From contig OY978530.1 of NCBI GenBank assembly GCA_963854835.1, positions 27,556,637 to 27,620,636 of the forward strand: DNA of 64,000 nucleotides, read 5' to 3'. Below are positions 11,266-24,329 of the stretch, piece after piece. Both the position numbers and the translations under genes were made by a program. Below the pieces are notes generated by a model, which made no database searches, had not been told where the DNA came from, and was given only the letters and a program-made list of their open reading frames with translations. The stretch comes from Megamerina dolium (Eukaryota; Arthropoda; Insecta; Diptera; Megamerinidae). Each line of letters begins with the position of its first letter. Position 1 is the stretch's first letter.

Positions 11266-11687
11266 ATCTTTTTAGCGTATCCACAATATGGAATTATTAG
11301 CACCAGCCATCTTCTTTGTTGTGATGACTGTGGCTAGCACCTACCTCATGGTAACGACATATCATAATATTAAATTCCCATTGATACACAAAATAGCAGT
11401 ATGTCGCGAAGATGATGTAACATGTGAAGTGAGACGCGAACTCGGCGGTGATAAAATAGTGGCACAAGGAGAAAGACGAGCATATTCTACGGAAGAAAAA
11501 TGAAGTGGCGGACTGCGTGGCAACAACCTATGCAATTTCCTATAATAATGCATTATTTTTGGTCATTACAATATTAATTAGCTGATTCCTGTTAACGAAT
11601 ACGTCGTCAATAATTAATTATGTTTTTTCCACCGATTTAACGAGTGGCGCATTAGTATTGTTCTCTACAAGCACACAAAGTAATTAA
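11266..11687 (+). pseudogene. SSR3: Pseudogene fragment of translocon-associated protein subunit gamma (TRAP-gamma)
   Basis: SSR3 is a four-helix ER membrane subunit of the TRAP complex at the Sec61 translocon. The reading here follows it from the second membrane helix to the C-terminus: RIH.MELLAPAIFFVVM, then ASTYL, a cytosolic HKIAVCREDDVTCEVRREL stretch, [25 protein letters not shown] and NY...STDLTSG...LFSTSTQ before a stop at 11,685. The KKNEVADYEATT block is the family's hallmark. Defects are a stop just before RIH (TGG to TAG), a frameshift near 11,455-11,465 and a stop near 11,600 in the last helix. Upstream, TATTTTTCAG at 11,256-11,265 looks like a splice acceptor, which would favour a duplicated genomic exon over a retrocopy, but a diverged coding stretch is also possible. 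Roughly the first 60 residues are absent. Confidence 0.85.
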
Positions 11688-11847
11688 TAAAAAATTATAA
11701 CAAATGAATGGTATACAAGGGATTTTCATTCGTTGTGTAGTTGAGCATACATTCATATTACGATTTACTTCGATACTTGCATGCAAATTAAGTGCAATAT
11801 TTTATTTTCTTTAAATTAAAATTTGATAGAACGAACAAATGGTCTTC

Positions 11848-13202
<1,355 letters not shown>

Positions 13203-13246
13203 TTTGGTCGGTCCCAGGCGACTGTGAGGCAATTTTTTTAGTTTAA

Positions 13247-14768
13247 GAGGAGGTTCTCCTCTTTTTAGCCGAAAATGAAGCGAAATTTGATTGTTTACTG
13301 TCGGATAATGAAAAGACATACGAACGAACGGTTTTGATGGTTTATTAAGACAACTTTTAAAAATACAAAAAAAAAATTTTGATGAAAAAATCTAATATTG
13401 CGGCCCCAAAATGGCGGATCGTGTCATCCTTTGAAAGCGAGGGGTCGTTCGATAACGTCAAGGTTGCAGCCACTTGTAGTAAACTGAAATCAAAAACTTG
13501 TATTTTATATTCAAGTTAATAAAATTTCCTATGACTTATACCTATTTATAATGAGTTTTCAAGAAAAATTATCCAATTTATGCATAGTTAAAAAAAAATT
13601 TCGATTTTACCCTCTTCTCTTAAAGTTTTTTTTTGTTTAACGACAATTATTGAACAATTGTTTATGTTTATTTTAGGTATAATTCATACGAAAAACTATA
13701 CTCTTTCAGGAAAATTTAGATGAAGTAAATCTGAGCAGTAGATCATGAGCTATGCTTGACGCTAGGATAAAAAAAATGCTTTTGAGATAAACGCGTTTAA
13801 AGTTGTAAGTCTCACAAACAAACGAGAGGAAAATTTTATGTTTTCATGAGTTACATATTATTTTCATAGTATTTTCAGTCTCTGAATACGAAAATAATGT
13901 ATTTTTGCATTATCCATTTGTTTACACAATTCATCTCTGTAAATTAGTCCATGGCCGCGCAATAAAATAGCACCTGAGATTTCCTCCGCGCGAGTTACGT
14001 CGTCGTCGTAGCAAGACAGCTCGCTGCCGACGTCAACGTCACTAACCCACCCCAATAAAATACAAATCGACTGGTCTGCATAAACGCAACCAAAGCATGC
14101 TTACAACACATGCCGGTCACATTTAATATTTCACTGCAAAGTGACAAACGAATGTGTCACAACATAACACTTAACAAATTTCACATTTTACGATTCTCCT
14201 TTGCGGCACTTTCGACAACGGTGGTCATGTTACCGAAAACTAGGGCACTGGCCAGCATTGCGGCAATTTCAAATATCAATGCTATACACAAATATACTAC
14301 ATTGCGGCAACTACAAAAAATCATTGCGGCAATGCTAACTATGCACAATATTCATATACGAATTTTGAGTACCCGGAAATAATAAATTAATATTCCGACA
14401 TACACAAAATTCGTTACACCAACATATGTATGCAATAAACGTTTAAGCAATCGCAAGAGGCATTACGAAATATCAATAAAAGAAAATATGTAATAGAAAA
14501 GTAAGACCTAGCTTAAGAAATTTCATTCAAATAAAATTCAGAAATAATTTGTACACCGAAGTGGCAAGTCGTTTCCTTTTGGTCACAACTGCAACTGAAC
14601 TCAAGTTCAGAAAACACAACTCGCGCGCATGATCGGTGCATCAGAGACGTGAGATAAATATGTTGTGGATCGAAAAATACGATTGCATAAAAATTCTAAG
14701 CATTTATACCTTTCATTTCATCAAGAAAAAAAGTCGATTTTTTTAAAAAAACAGAGGAGAACCTCCCC
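13247..14768. mobile_element. TTAA-flanked DNA element with palindromic-looking terminal repeats (non-autonomous)
   Basis: It is flanked on both sides by TTAA (13,243-13,246 and 14,769-14,772). The left end is GAGGAGGTTCTCCTCT and the right end, read inward on the minus strand, is GGGGAGGTTCTCCTCT: a 16-bp inverted repeat with one mismatch that is itself nearly palindromic. The duplicated unit at 14,982-15,065 carries the uninterrupted site (AGTTTAACATTGTAACG), which confirms the borders. TTAA duplication is the signature of piggyBac-type transposition, though the ends do not start CCC as classic piggyBac does. The 1,522 bp show no convincing coding sequence. Confidence 0.75.
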
Positions 14769-14785
14769 TTAACATCGTAACGAAA

Positions 14786-15065
<280 letters not shown>

Positions 15066-16729
15066 GTGTGTTTATTAAACAAAATAAACGATAAGACATT
15101 TAGCTAATGTAATTTTTCGTAGAAAATATTACAAAATATATTGTATATAAAGGTAAATGCATTTAATTATGTTTGAAAAAATACATAGTGATAGTGTGTG
15201 ATGTATAGATTTGAAGACAATCTACTATTAGCAGGATTCGATAAGTAAAGCAATTCCTTGGCCACTGCCAAACATGCTGAACCAATAACTAGTTTTTTGC
15301 ACTTAAAAAAAAATTAAAATTAAATCATTAAAGCACATTCAAAAATATACTTACTTTAGTTCATGCACCAAATAACCACTGATACGTGCACCACTGGCAC
15401 CCATCGGAACTATGTATTTTAAAATACATTACATTGTATGTTAGAATCTCATTATGAAAAGGTTACCTTTTCCATCCAACAATATAATGTTAAGGACCAC
15501 CTGCTGCATTTAGGTCACTGACCAGTCCCTTTCACAAATGGTTGGTGCAATTTTTTGCGTCGTCGTTTTTAATTGGCCCTTAGGTAGATCAGAATGATTC
15601 TAAAAAAATCAACCATAATTTCAAATTGTCGTTGCTTGGTATTGACATATTTCGTTAAATGTTCTCTGCAGTTTTAGTAGATTTGCTGACAAGCACGACA
15701 ACATTTTCATTTAAAAATAGTTACATTTTAATTTCTTTACAATGATACACATTTAAAATGTTGGTACTGTGGATTAAAGGCAGCGTTGTCTCGCGCATCG
15801 AACCTACGAGAAAATATTGTGTTGCTTACAACGATTCCCTTCATGTTCTGTTGTTAATAAGTATATTATAAAATAAACGTTATTTAAATCTAAGTAGCAT
15901 TTAATTATTATTTTGTTAAAGTTATAATTTTGCTTACCACTGCTGCGCAAGATGATGGCACCTAAACATTCGTACCATATGTTTTATGAAATGTACTAAA
16001 ATTAGTTTTCTGAAATTATTTGAGCAGATTCTGCAGGACAAAATTGTAAAAAAATTGTTTCTAGTCATAGGAGAAGTCGGATAAATTTCTATTTGTATAT
16101 AAAAAATAAATTATTATTTATGAAAAAATTAATTTAAAAAAATATATTTATGTCATCTTAATTGTGATTAAATTTTAGTTCTATGATCAAAATTTCATTA
16201 ACTTTCTTAAAATATCAACTGAGGAATAGCTTTTAAAAGCTAATTCCGAAAACATTTCAGAATGTTAAATTTCATCAATACATTTTTTAGGGTCTGCAGC
16301 AAAAAGATTCGGTTAAACGAGTTGGGTTTTAGTGTTCTTTACTTCAGAAAACTTGACTCTCTGCAACTAGTTTGTACACGGAAATTGTTAAGAAATAAAA
16401 ATGTAAATATTTTTATATGAAGATGTTGATATGCTTGTCAACAAATCTATTAAAATTGCAGGGAACTTCGCTCGCGTTCTCAGCAGATGTTTCACATAAA
16501 CTTGTGAACCTCAGTGTACCCTACAGTTTCTGCATTTTTCTCAATTTGTTGAATAATATCGAACTATCTTGAATATCTTCAAAAGTATAATGGGGATTGG
16601 ACTAGAGCTGTCATCAACCGTTTTACTTGTGATGACACCGACTGGTGATCATTATCTTCCACTTCTTCTTCATCGTTCAGTAACTCGTAATGTGATTATC
16701 AAAAATCCTTTTCTGAACCCTTCCCGTGG
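15066..16729. other. AT-rich DNA without recognisable features
   Basis: No ORF with recognisable similarity, no clear repeat of other parts of the window and no RNA gene seen on either strand. Confidence 0.5.
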
Positions 16730-17065
16730 GTGCTGACCGGTAATAACTCCTCTAACCTTAAGAATGGTCCTGAAGACATACGAATCTTGAAGATGTGTTC
16801 GCTAATAAAGGGTTGCAGACTGATTTATGGGTACCTGGCCCACAACCATCCGAAGCTTCTACCACGAGAGCTTCTGAGAAGGGCGGCTGCCGAAGCCACG
16901 CATAAGCAGCTGGCGATGATCACCGGATACAATTCCAATGCGCACCACAACATAGGGGGCAGCTCCGACATCAATTAGAGAGGTGAATTACTTTTTGATT
17001 TCTTAGCAACTACTACATTAATAGTATGCACCATAGGGAACTTTTATAACCAGAAACTTTTATAA
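16730..17065 (+). pseudogene. LINE endonuclease fragment (jockey/R1/LOA-type APE domain)
   Basis: The translation contains YLAHNHPKLLPRELLRRAAAE, then a stretch reading GYNSNAHHNIGGSSDIN, a stop, and RGELLFDFLATT. This follows the phosphohydrolase core of LINE apurinic endonucleases, usually written GCDANAHHxxWGSxDxNxRGE..L..F. The D of DAN is replaced (YNSN) and a stop splits the block, so it is dead. Only this part of the element is present. A short tandem repeat AACTTTTATAACCAGAAA follows at 17,039-17,074. Confidence 0.7.
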
Positions 17066-17074
17066 CCAGAAATT

Positions 17075-18521
17075 TTAAACTCAAAATGGTTTGAGTTAGC
17101 GAGTTAGGGATAGAGACCATGTGGTAACACAGTGGGCATATGTTAACTTAAGTGTGTCCCTGCGGGGCAGTCACCCTTTACCTTTACCTACCTCGCTTGT
17201 AATGTCGGAGTCGTCTATCCTTCAGATCCTTTTTTCGTCCGTGCAGTTGTAAGCCGACCTTCCTAAGTTTCGTCGTCAATAATGCTACCGTCATGTTCAA
17301 AATTTCCTGAGCATACATTTTTCATATTTTTGTCAATTTTCAGTTTAAAATACATATATAATAAATTTCAAAATTAATTATAAATATACTTTGCAATTCA
17401 CAAATTAGTGTAAAACGAATTATTTCAACAAATATCAAAAATTCAAGTTTGTATTCCAAACTTAGTTCTACTTTTGAACGTTTTGTTTTTACAGGTTTTA
17501 TATTAAAACTCAGATTTCAGGTCTTACGTTTTTAATTAATAGTTATTTACGAAAATTCAAACAATTCCAATTCTTTCTTTATACAGAAAAATGAGTTTGA
17601 AAGTGAGTTCTTTTAAATTTGATAAATACTCAACAATTTGAATTTTTTATCGCTTATCACTACTGTTTTTATTAGTTTGTTTATTTAGATACAAAGATAT
17701 AACGCTAACAACAAGCAAAGTAACACAAATTCTACTTAAATTTATCTATGTTTTCCGGCTGGGTATTTTGCTGTCAGTATTCACTGCTTCCAAAGACTTC
17801 TGCTGCTTTTTGCTGCTTGTTGCATTTCCTGTACTGTAACTTGTTTGATTTGTGCCGCGTGCCAACAGGCAAAAATTATTGGCTACCATCTGTCATTTTG
17901 AGTGCCAGATATAAGTTTGATCAGTTTCTCCGTTGGCATTTATTATCTTGACAAAATCAACTGCAAGATGACGTCAAACAAGTATGTTCATGGTAGGTAA
18001 TATTTGTCGATATAATTGTTCTGAATTGCTTGACAACATTATCAAGATAAAAACTTTTGATTGTAGAGACGTCTTGTTATACAGTGTTTCCCAATAGGGA
18101 TTTGACAGTAAATGAAGGACATATTTGTTTTTAATTTTTGATATCTGATATTTTTGTTTTTTATTTCAATTTTAAATCCTACCGTTCTTAATAAGAAACC
18201 CTTATTTCGCATGTTTTGAAATTTTTGCTTTGCTGCATTCTTATCTCATTTACTCCTACTAACATATGTACTCTTCGCACAAATTATATTTCTGCTGCCT
18301 AGAGACTGCGTCCATAATCTACACGCCTACCAACAACACTTGCTTGCGCTTCACTTACGTACATACGTATGTCTGTCTGTATTTTCTTATTAGACACAAA
18401 ACGACACAATAAAAACCGACGCAACACAAACCGACTCTTCGCTATTTGTTGTTTAGACTATTAGCCTACTTAGCTTTCTACACACTTGATGGCTTCGATT
18501 TTTTGGTACAGTTTGGTTCTA
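17075..18521. other. AT-rich DNA without recognisable features
   Basis: Small ORFs here have no recognisable domain. The tract around 17,150-17,200 (CCTGCGGGGCAG, then CTTTACCTTTACCTACC) is less AT-rich and could be the 3' end of the preceding LINE, but nothing supports that directly. Confidence 0.4.
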
Positions 18522-18945
18522 AAACGCAACGCGAGCTGTTAAGGAGCGGTACAGAGTGAAAAGAAGTGCAGAGAGACGTATTTTCAGGCGCAAGAAAAGG
18601 AACAAGAAAGACGCGAGTGTGAGGAGATAGAGATGTGTACCGACAAGAATGAGACTCGAAAATTCTTCGAAAAGATCAAGCGTCTGAGTGGAGGTTTAAA
18701 TCCCGGAGCCTCTTCTTGTAGTGATGGAAATGGAAATCTGGTTACAGATGTCCAGTGTGCACTGAGCCTATGAAGGGAACACTTCTCCACGTTACTGAAT
18801 GGCGATGATACGAACAATTCCGCCAGTGGAGGAGATTGCCCGATAACCCCAATTACAGATGATGGTGTTGATGTTCCACCACCCGACTATGACGAGTTTG
18901 AAACGACCATTTTGGGGCTGAAGAACAACAAAGCTGCAAGTGCTT
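18522..18945 (+). mobile_element. RTE-clade LINE, copy C (internal fragment)
   Basis: It matches the basic linker and the segment preceding RT of the other RTE copies: the KERYR region, then CTDKNETRKFFEKIKRLSGG, SSCSDGNGNLVTDVQ and ITDDGVDVPPPDYDEFE. Both borders are abrupt, with unrelated AT-rich DNA outside; the right one meets TTTTTTGTTAGGGCGCGGCC. One stop (near 18,772) interrupts it. 18,946-19,545 has no recognised feature apart from two ~35-bp tandem units (TATACATTTTTAGAGTATG) at 19,210-19,275. Confidence 0.85.
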
Positions 18946-19608
18946 TTTTGTTAGGGCGCGGCCCCACAACTAGAACATGCTTTCAATGGTGAAACTAAAA
19001 GACGATTACAAATTCGCAACTCAAACCAAGCATATATCCTAAGAATTTGATGGATCAATATATAAGTATCCATGTCATTCTATGCAATGGCTGTCCTGCC
19101 ACACATCGCTTTGTATGTTTCAAATTATAATAAAAAAAAATTTTTATTTTATTAATGTGGGACAATCATTAAATTGCTTAATTTTAGTCTGAGTAGTTAC
19201 AGAATAATATACGTATGTATGTAATTATATACATTTTTAGAGTATGTATGCAATTATATACATTTTTAGAGTATGATTGTAATAATAAATGACATTTAAA
19301 TTTAATCTAATGCTATTTGGTGAACAATATTTTTTGTCAATTTGGATTTTTGCCAATATGAAGAGAATTGATGGTTTACCCACACGGGAACATGCAACGT
19401 TTAATCGGTCATGGGAGAAACATTTACTAGTTCAGGCAACAAATGGAGATTGTCTGCCCTTGAGATTTATCGATTGTCATAGCGAATGCCTTACTTGGTT
19501 ACTTATGTGGCCATAACAACCGAATATCGATTTAGGCCGAAAATAACATGCTTCGCCAGCCATCTCTGTTCTTCGCTAACTGGCGCCAGTTAGAAATTCC
19601 AAGCGCAG

Positions 19609-21068
19609 TCAGGTTCTCCAGTACTTGGTCTTTCCACCGGAGGTTAGGTCTTCCTCTTCTGCGTCGTCCTTTAGCGGGTTCCGAATATAACACCTTCTTA
19701 GCTGGAAGGTGTTCTTCCATTCGGTCGACTTTTCCAATCGCTGGATTTTGATGCACTTTACTATGTCAATATCGGAATACAGCTCGTACAGCTCATGGTT
19801 GTACCTTATTCGGTACTCGCCACCAACGCAAATAGGTATAGTTTTCGTTCTTCGAGAGAGGGCTCGACTTCTCAATTGCTTACTTAGCCCAAAGTAGCAC
19901 ATGTTAGCTAAAGTTATCCTACGCATGATCTCCAAGATGACGTCATTACTGCTGTTAATGCTGGTTCCAAGATAGACAAAGTCCCTTACTACTTCAAAAG
20001 CGTAGTTGTCAACAGTGACGTGCTGTCCAAAACGCCGGGACTCTTTGTTTGTTGACACTAGATACTTCGTCTTGCCCTCGTTCACCGTAAGACCCATTCG
20101 ACGCGACTCTCTTTCCAACTCTGAGAATGCTTCACTGACTGCTCGCGTGTTCATGCCGATTATGTCAATATCGTCGGCATACGCTAACAGCATGACACTT
20201 TTGTTGGAGATAGTGCCATTATGTCGTAGATCAGCAGCTCGTATTATTTTCTCCATAATAAGATTGAAGAAGTCGCACGATAACGAATCACCTTGTCTGA
20301 AACTCCGTTCGGTACTAAACGGTGCGGAGAGGTCCTTTCCAATTTTCACTGCACAACGGGAGTTATGCAGTGTCATTCTACAAAGTCGAATGAGCTTTGT
20401 AGGAATACCGAAATCAGACATTGTTGCATAGAGGTAATCCCTTACCGGACTGTCGAAAGCGGCTTTATAATCAACAAATAGGTGGTGTGTGTCCATCTGT
20501 TTTTCTTGGGTCTTCTCCAGGATTTGGCGCAGTGTAAAAATCTGGTCGAAACCACACTGATACGGCCAATCAGATTGCTGAGCATAGGCTTCAACCTTTC
20601 ACACAGTACGCTCGATAGAGCCTTGTATGCGACGCTCAAGAGACTTGTTCCACGGTAGTTGGCGCAAATTGTGGGGTCTCCTTTTTTATGTACAGGACAG
20701 AGAACACTGAGCCTTCAATCATCAGGCATGCTTTCATCCGACCATATTCTGCTTATGAGCTGGTGCATGCGGGTGAGCAGCTCATCGTCTCCGGTCTTAA
20801 ACAACTCGGCAGGCAGGCCATCAGCACCTGCAGCTTTGTTGTTCTTCAGCCTTAAAATGGCCGTTTCAACCTCGTCATAGTCGGGTGGTGGAACATCAAC
20901 ACCATCATCTGTAATTGGGGTTATCGGGCAATCTCCTCCACTGGCGGAATTGTTCGTAGCATCGCCATTCAGTAACGTGGAGAAGTGTTCCCTCCATAGG
21001 CTCAGTACACTCTGGACATCTGTAACCAGATTCCCACTTCCATCACTACAAGAAGAGGCTCCGGGATT
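19609..21068 (-). pseudogene. RTE LINE reverse transcriptase, copy B
   Basis: The RT proper is open over 20,496-19,609: HHLFVDYKAAFDS (first catalytic D), FRQGDSLSCDFFN, MLLAYADDIDIIGMNTRAVS (catalytic ADD) and YLGTSINSSND. Upstream, 21,066-20,500 encodes the fingers (KNNKAAGADGLPAELFKTGDDE, CPVHKKGDPTICANYRG), broken by a stop near 20,720 and frame changes near 20,640 and 20,570. The C-terminus keeps a basic tail (EEDLTSGGKTKYW in this frame). Confidence 0.85.
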
Positions 21069-22358
21069 TTAACCTCCACTCAGGCGCTTGATCTTTTCGA
21101 AGAATTTTCGAGTCTCATTCTTGTCGGTACACATCTCTATCTCCTCACACTCGCGTCTTTCTTGTTTTCTTTTCTTGCGCCGGAAAACACGTCTCTCTGC
21201 ACTCATTTTCTCTCTGTACCGCTCCTTAACAGCTCGCGTTGCGCCTTCACGCAGGGTTTTTCTGTAGGCGGCGCCTTTCTCTGCGGTAGCGTCGCGACAC
21301 TCCTGATCATACCACTCATTCCTCAGAGCCCGGTAGTAACCGATTACCTCCTCGGCAGCAGGAGTCATGGAGTGGAATATATGTGTCCACCGTGCGCGTG
21401 TATCATCAAGTAGGGGAGTGTTCTGCATAAGCATATCCGATAGTCGAGTGGCAAATGCATCTGCTGTCTCTGGTGATCGCAGCTTACTGACGTCGAGCTT
21501 TCTCTGTGTGGGACTTCTCTTGTTATTTGCGACACATAAACGTGTGCGCACCTCAGCAGCAAAAAGGTAGTGATCCGAGTCGATGCTGGCACCACGGATC
21601 GATTTCATATCCATCACACTGAAAGCATGTTTTCCGTCAATCACCACATAATCAATTTGATTTCTTGTTCGTTGATCTGGAGACAGCCATGTCGCTTTGT
21701 GGATGTCGAGATGCTGGAATCTGGTACCACCAATTACCATGTTTCGTGTTGCGGCGAAGTCGATCAACCTCATTCCGTTATCGGAGGTGTTCTGGTGGAG
21801 GCTGAATTTTCCGACAGTTGGACCAAAGGTAACTTCCTTGCCCACCCTGGCATTAAAGTCGCCAAGCACGATTTTGATATCGTGGCGGGGGCAACGGTCA
21901 TAAGCTTCTTCGAGGCGCTGAAAGAAGCTCTCCTTGGTCACATTGTCCTTCTCATCCGTCGGAGCGTGAGCACATATAAGGCTGATGTTGAAGAATTTTG
22001 CCTTGATGCGGATTGTGGCCAGCCGTTCGTTCACAGGCGTGAACTGCGAAACAAGATGTCGTAGTCACTTGCTGACCAAAAATCCGCATCCTAGGTCGTG
22101 CCTTTCAGCATGGCAACTGTAGTAAATGTCACAGGACGCTCTTTTGGAGCAGCCCTGTCCCATCCATCGCATTTTCTGGAGAACGGTAATGTCAGGTCTG
22201 TATTTTTCGAGGACATCAACCAGCTGGATAGAGGCACTCTCCCTGTAAAGGGACCGGACATTCCAGGTGCATATCCGTAAATCATTGTCCTTTTTTCGTT
22301 TGCGGGGGTCATCAACAAAAGCGGTAGTCCTTATCCGAGGCATACCTGTTTTTTTCAT
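21069..22358 (-). pseudogene. RTE LINE apurinic-type endonuclease and linker, copy B
   Basis: The first part (22,358-22,065) reads ICTWNVRSLYRESAS, where N of WNVR binds the metal, and then ITVLQKMRWMGQG. The usual E of the second motif (xQExRW) is K here. The second part (22,034-21,069) holds ICAHAPTDEKD, VLGDFNARVGKE with the D and N of the active core, LIDFAATRNMVIGGTRF, and SDHYLFAAEVRTR with the SDH catalytic box. A frameshift near 22,060 separates the parts and a stop at 21,069 ends the linker. The domain nicks target DNA to prime reverse transcription. Confidence 0.85.
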
Positions 22359-22734
22359 TGGGGGGGTTTTTTATGTGGCGGGTCCCAAACCCAACGCACA
22401 ACCTCTAACCGAGGAGATTTTCGCCACTCACTTTAGCTGCCTCCCAGCTGGTGACAGGAGGACGTTGCCCGGTGGTCGCCACATAGAGGGCCCCCATTAA
22501 TAATAATGAATGCGCCATCACATAGAAAGCAGCGCAAACTATATGACTACCCCCCATTAACAAATTAAGGTATCATCACATAGCGCTCAGATCAAACTAC
22601 ATGACAGCCAGTGAGTTGACTTGCGATGAGTTCAACAAGGATTGCGCTAGCCCCACCCGGTTGAGGCAGTTAGACACGTTACCTTGCGAAAACACCACCA
22701 GACCACAATAGCGAAGGTCTAACGAATCGAAAAC

Positions 22735-24326
22735 TAAAACCGTTTTAATGGCATTGTACTATCCGATGGTATGTTTGGGATTCGTGGTAACAGAACGATT
22801 TCTCCCTTAAACTTTCCGTTCAAATTGTTGCTTCAATAACATTTCCGGTGATTCGTTTGATTACCAAACATGTGTCGTTGGATAATCTAGGTGGGTTTAA
22901 ATTGCGAAGCAGAATTATCGGGGAACCAATCTTCAATCGAAGATTATGTAGTGGCATTCCTGCTATATCGAATGAACTTAAAAATTAAGTTGGATAATTT
23001 ACTGCTTCTTTTTCAACAACGACAGTGTCGATTGATTAGTCGACTGATAATGTGTGTTGTAACTGAAAGTTAATTTCGTCAACATCTACATTTCTCGCTG
23101 CCAAAATAGCACGTTCACTGAGCCAATTATAGTTCAAGTTATTATTCAGTATAGCCGGAAAAATACACTCAATTAATTTACGTTTTGAATCAACGATGGT
23201 GGAGAAATTGTGTGGCAATTTGATGCATTTTGTGTTTGGATGTAGTTCTAATTGACAATTGTTTATAAAATATTTTTGCCGATGGATCATTTTGCAATTA
23301 GTGTTTTAAACATGCGTTAATCTCATCGGAATTAATCGGAAATCACCGTATAGTAGTAAGATAGCACCACCGAATAGTTTGTTGTTGCCGTTTAAATCTT
23401 GAATAGTTCTAAGCAATGCTTCGAGTGAATGTTTATGAGCCATTGTACATTCTGCCCAGGTAATGATCGAACTCTTCTGTAACACTGCAGCTACTCCGCT
23501 TTTCTTGTAATGTTACATATTGCGTTCGGTTTGTTATGAATATCTAATGGCAGCTTGAGTGCTGAAATTGTCATTCGTCCACCATCTAACAAAATGGCTG
23601 TAATGTCTGAGAATGTACTTGCCAAAGTAATTGGCTACTGCGAACGTATCTTTGCAAGGATAACTGATATGAAAAACGTCACGCCGGTTCCGCCTGGTGC
23701 ATCCATGAAAAAAAAAAGCCGCCTTGTTTAGCAGCAACACTCAGAACAATTTTATTATAAATGTTTTTTTCGTTCGGCAGTCATTAATTGCTCATTGTTC
23801 GCAATAAATATGATTATGTCAACGTTGTTATAGTGCTCTTAAGTCGTCTGCAACAGAGCGAGCAGGCGATGGCACACAGTAATGATGAAGTGGCTAATTT
23901 GAAATTAGAGTATACATATCCTCGGCCAACATTAATGCTTCATTGTACATTTTTGGAGTGTAATCAATATTTTGATTTTGGTTTGTGTGTCGAATTCGGT
24001 GCAGTCAGTCACGGAGTTCTCGTATTTTTGCCACAAAGCCGATGATTGTGTTCGATAACATGTCGTCTATATAATTACGAACAGTTGACGAATGTTATAC
24101 GGCGTGGATGCAAATGCGACATCAACAAGTGTCAGATCGCAATGATTGTCGTCTTCTCAATATGAGAATGCATGAAGCGATCAACAACAGTGTAAATAAG
24201 AACCACGTGTAATCCTCCAACATTCAGGGCTGTCATAGAATCCAATAGCTGTCGCAATTGGTTTGAAAACCGACTAAAAATTTGCTTTGGTGGTTTTGGA
24301 ATTAGTGGCGGATTTAGGTGTCGCAT
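22735..24326 (-). pseudogene. Helitron Rep/helicase remnant (Pif1-like helicase part)
   Basis: Scattered minus-strand frames line up in order with Helitron helicases: IRQLFVIIYTTCY and SALWQKYENS near 24,100-24,000; NEALMLAEDMY near 23,900; the Walker A block DAPGGTGVTFFIS at about 23,665-23,706; ALKLPLDIHNKP; ITWAECTMAHKHSLEALLRT; NNKLFGGAILLLYGDFR; WLSERAILAARNVDVDEIN (23,147-23,091); AGMPLHNLRLKIGSPIILLR; and RIPNIPSDSTMPLKRF. Helitrons transpose by rolling-circle replication. Many stops and shifts, plus loss of the Walker A lysine (GTGVT instead of GTGKT), make it inactive. No Rep HUH motif was found. Confidence 0.85.
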
Positions 24327-24329
24327 TTA

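Larger units (their letters stand above)
19546..22706 (-). mobile_element. RTE-clade LINE, copy B (near full length)
   Basis: This is the most complete RTE copy. On the minus strand it has a 5' untranslated segment (22,706-22,360), an endonuclease, a linker, RT and a C-terminal part ending close to the 3' border GGCTGGCGAAGCATG at 19,548. The 5' end (GTGGTCTGGTGGTG) is the same as in copy A, marking the true element start. No clear TSD was found. The single expected ORF is interrupted several times. Confidence 0.85.

Noticed and set aside
11288..11503. A 71-codon membrane-protein-like ORF considered as a new small gene
   Set aside because: It aligns with the middle of TRAP-gamma, and the rest of that protein follows in another frame, so it is a pseudogene piece.
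13864..14382. ORFs of 63 and 90 codons inside the TTAA element
   Set aside because: There is no similarity to any transposase, no catalytic motif, and the composition resembles non-coding DNA.
17748..17951. 67-codon cysteine-rich ORF
   Set aside because: No domain, no repeat relationship and no supporting signals; chance ORF in AT-rich DNA.
19289..19516. 75-codon ORF beside RTE copy B
   Set aside because: A part reads like protein (PTREHATFNRSWEKHL), but I could not connect it to a family or a second copy.
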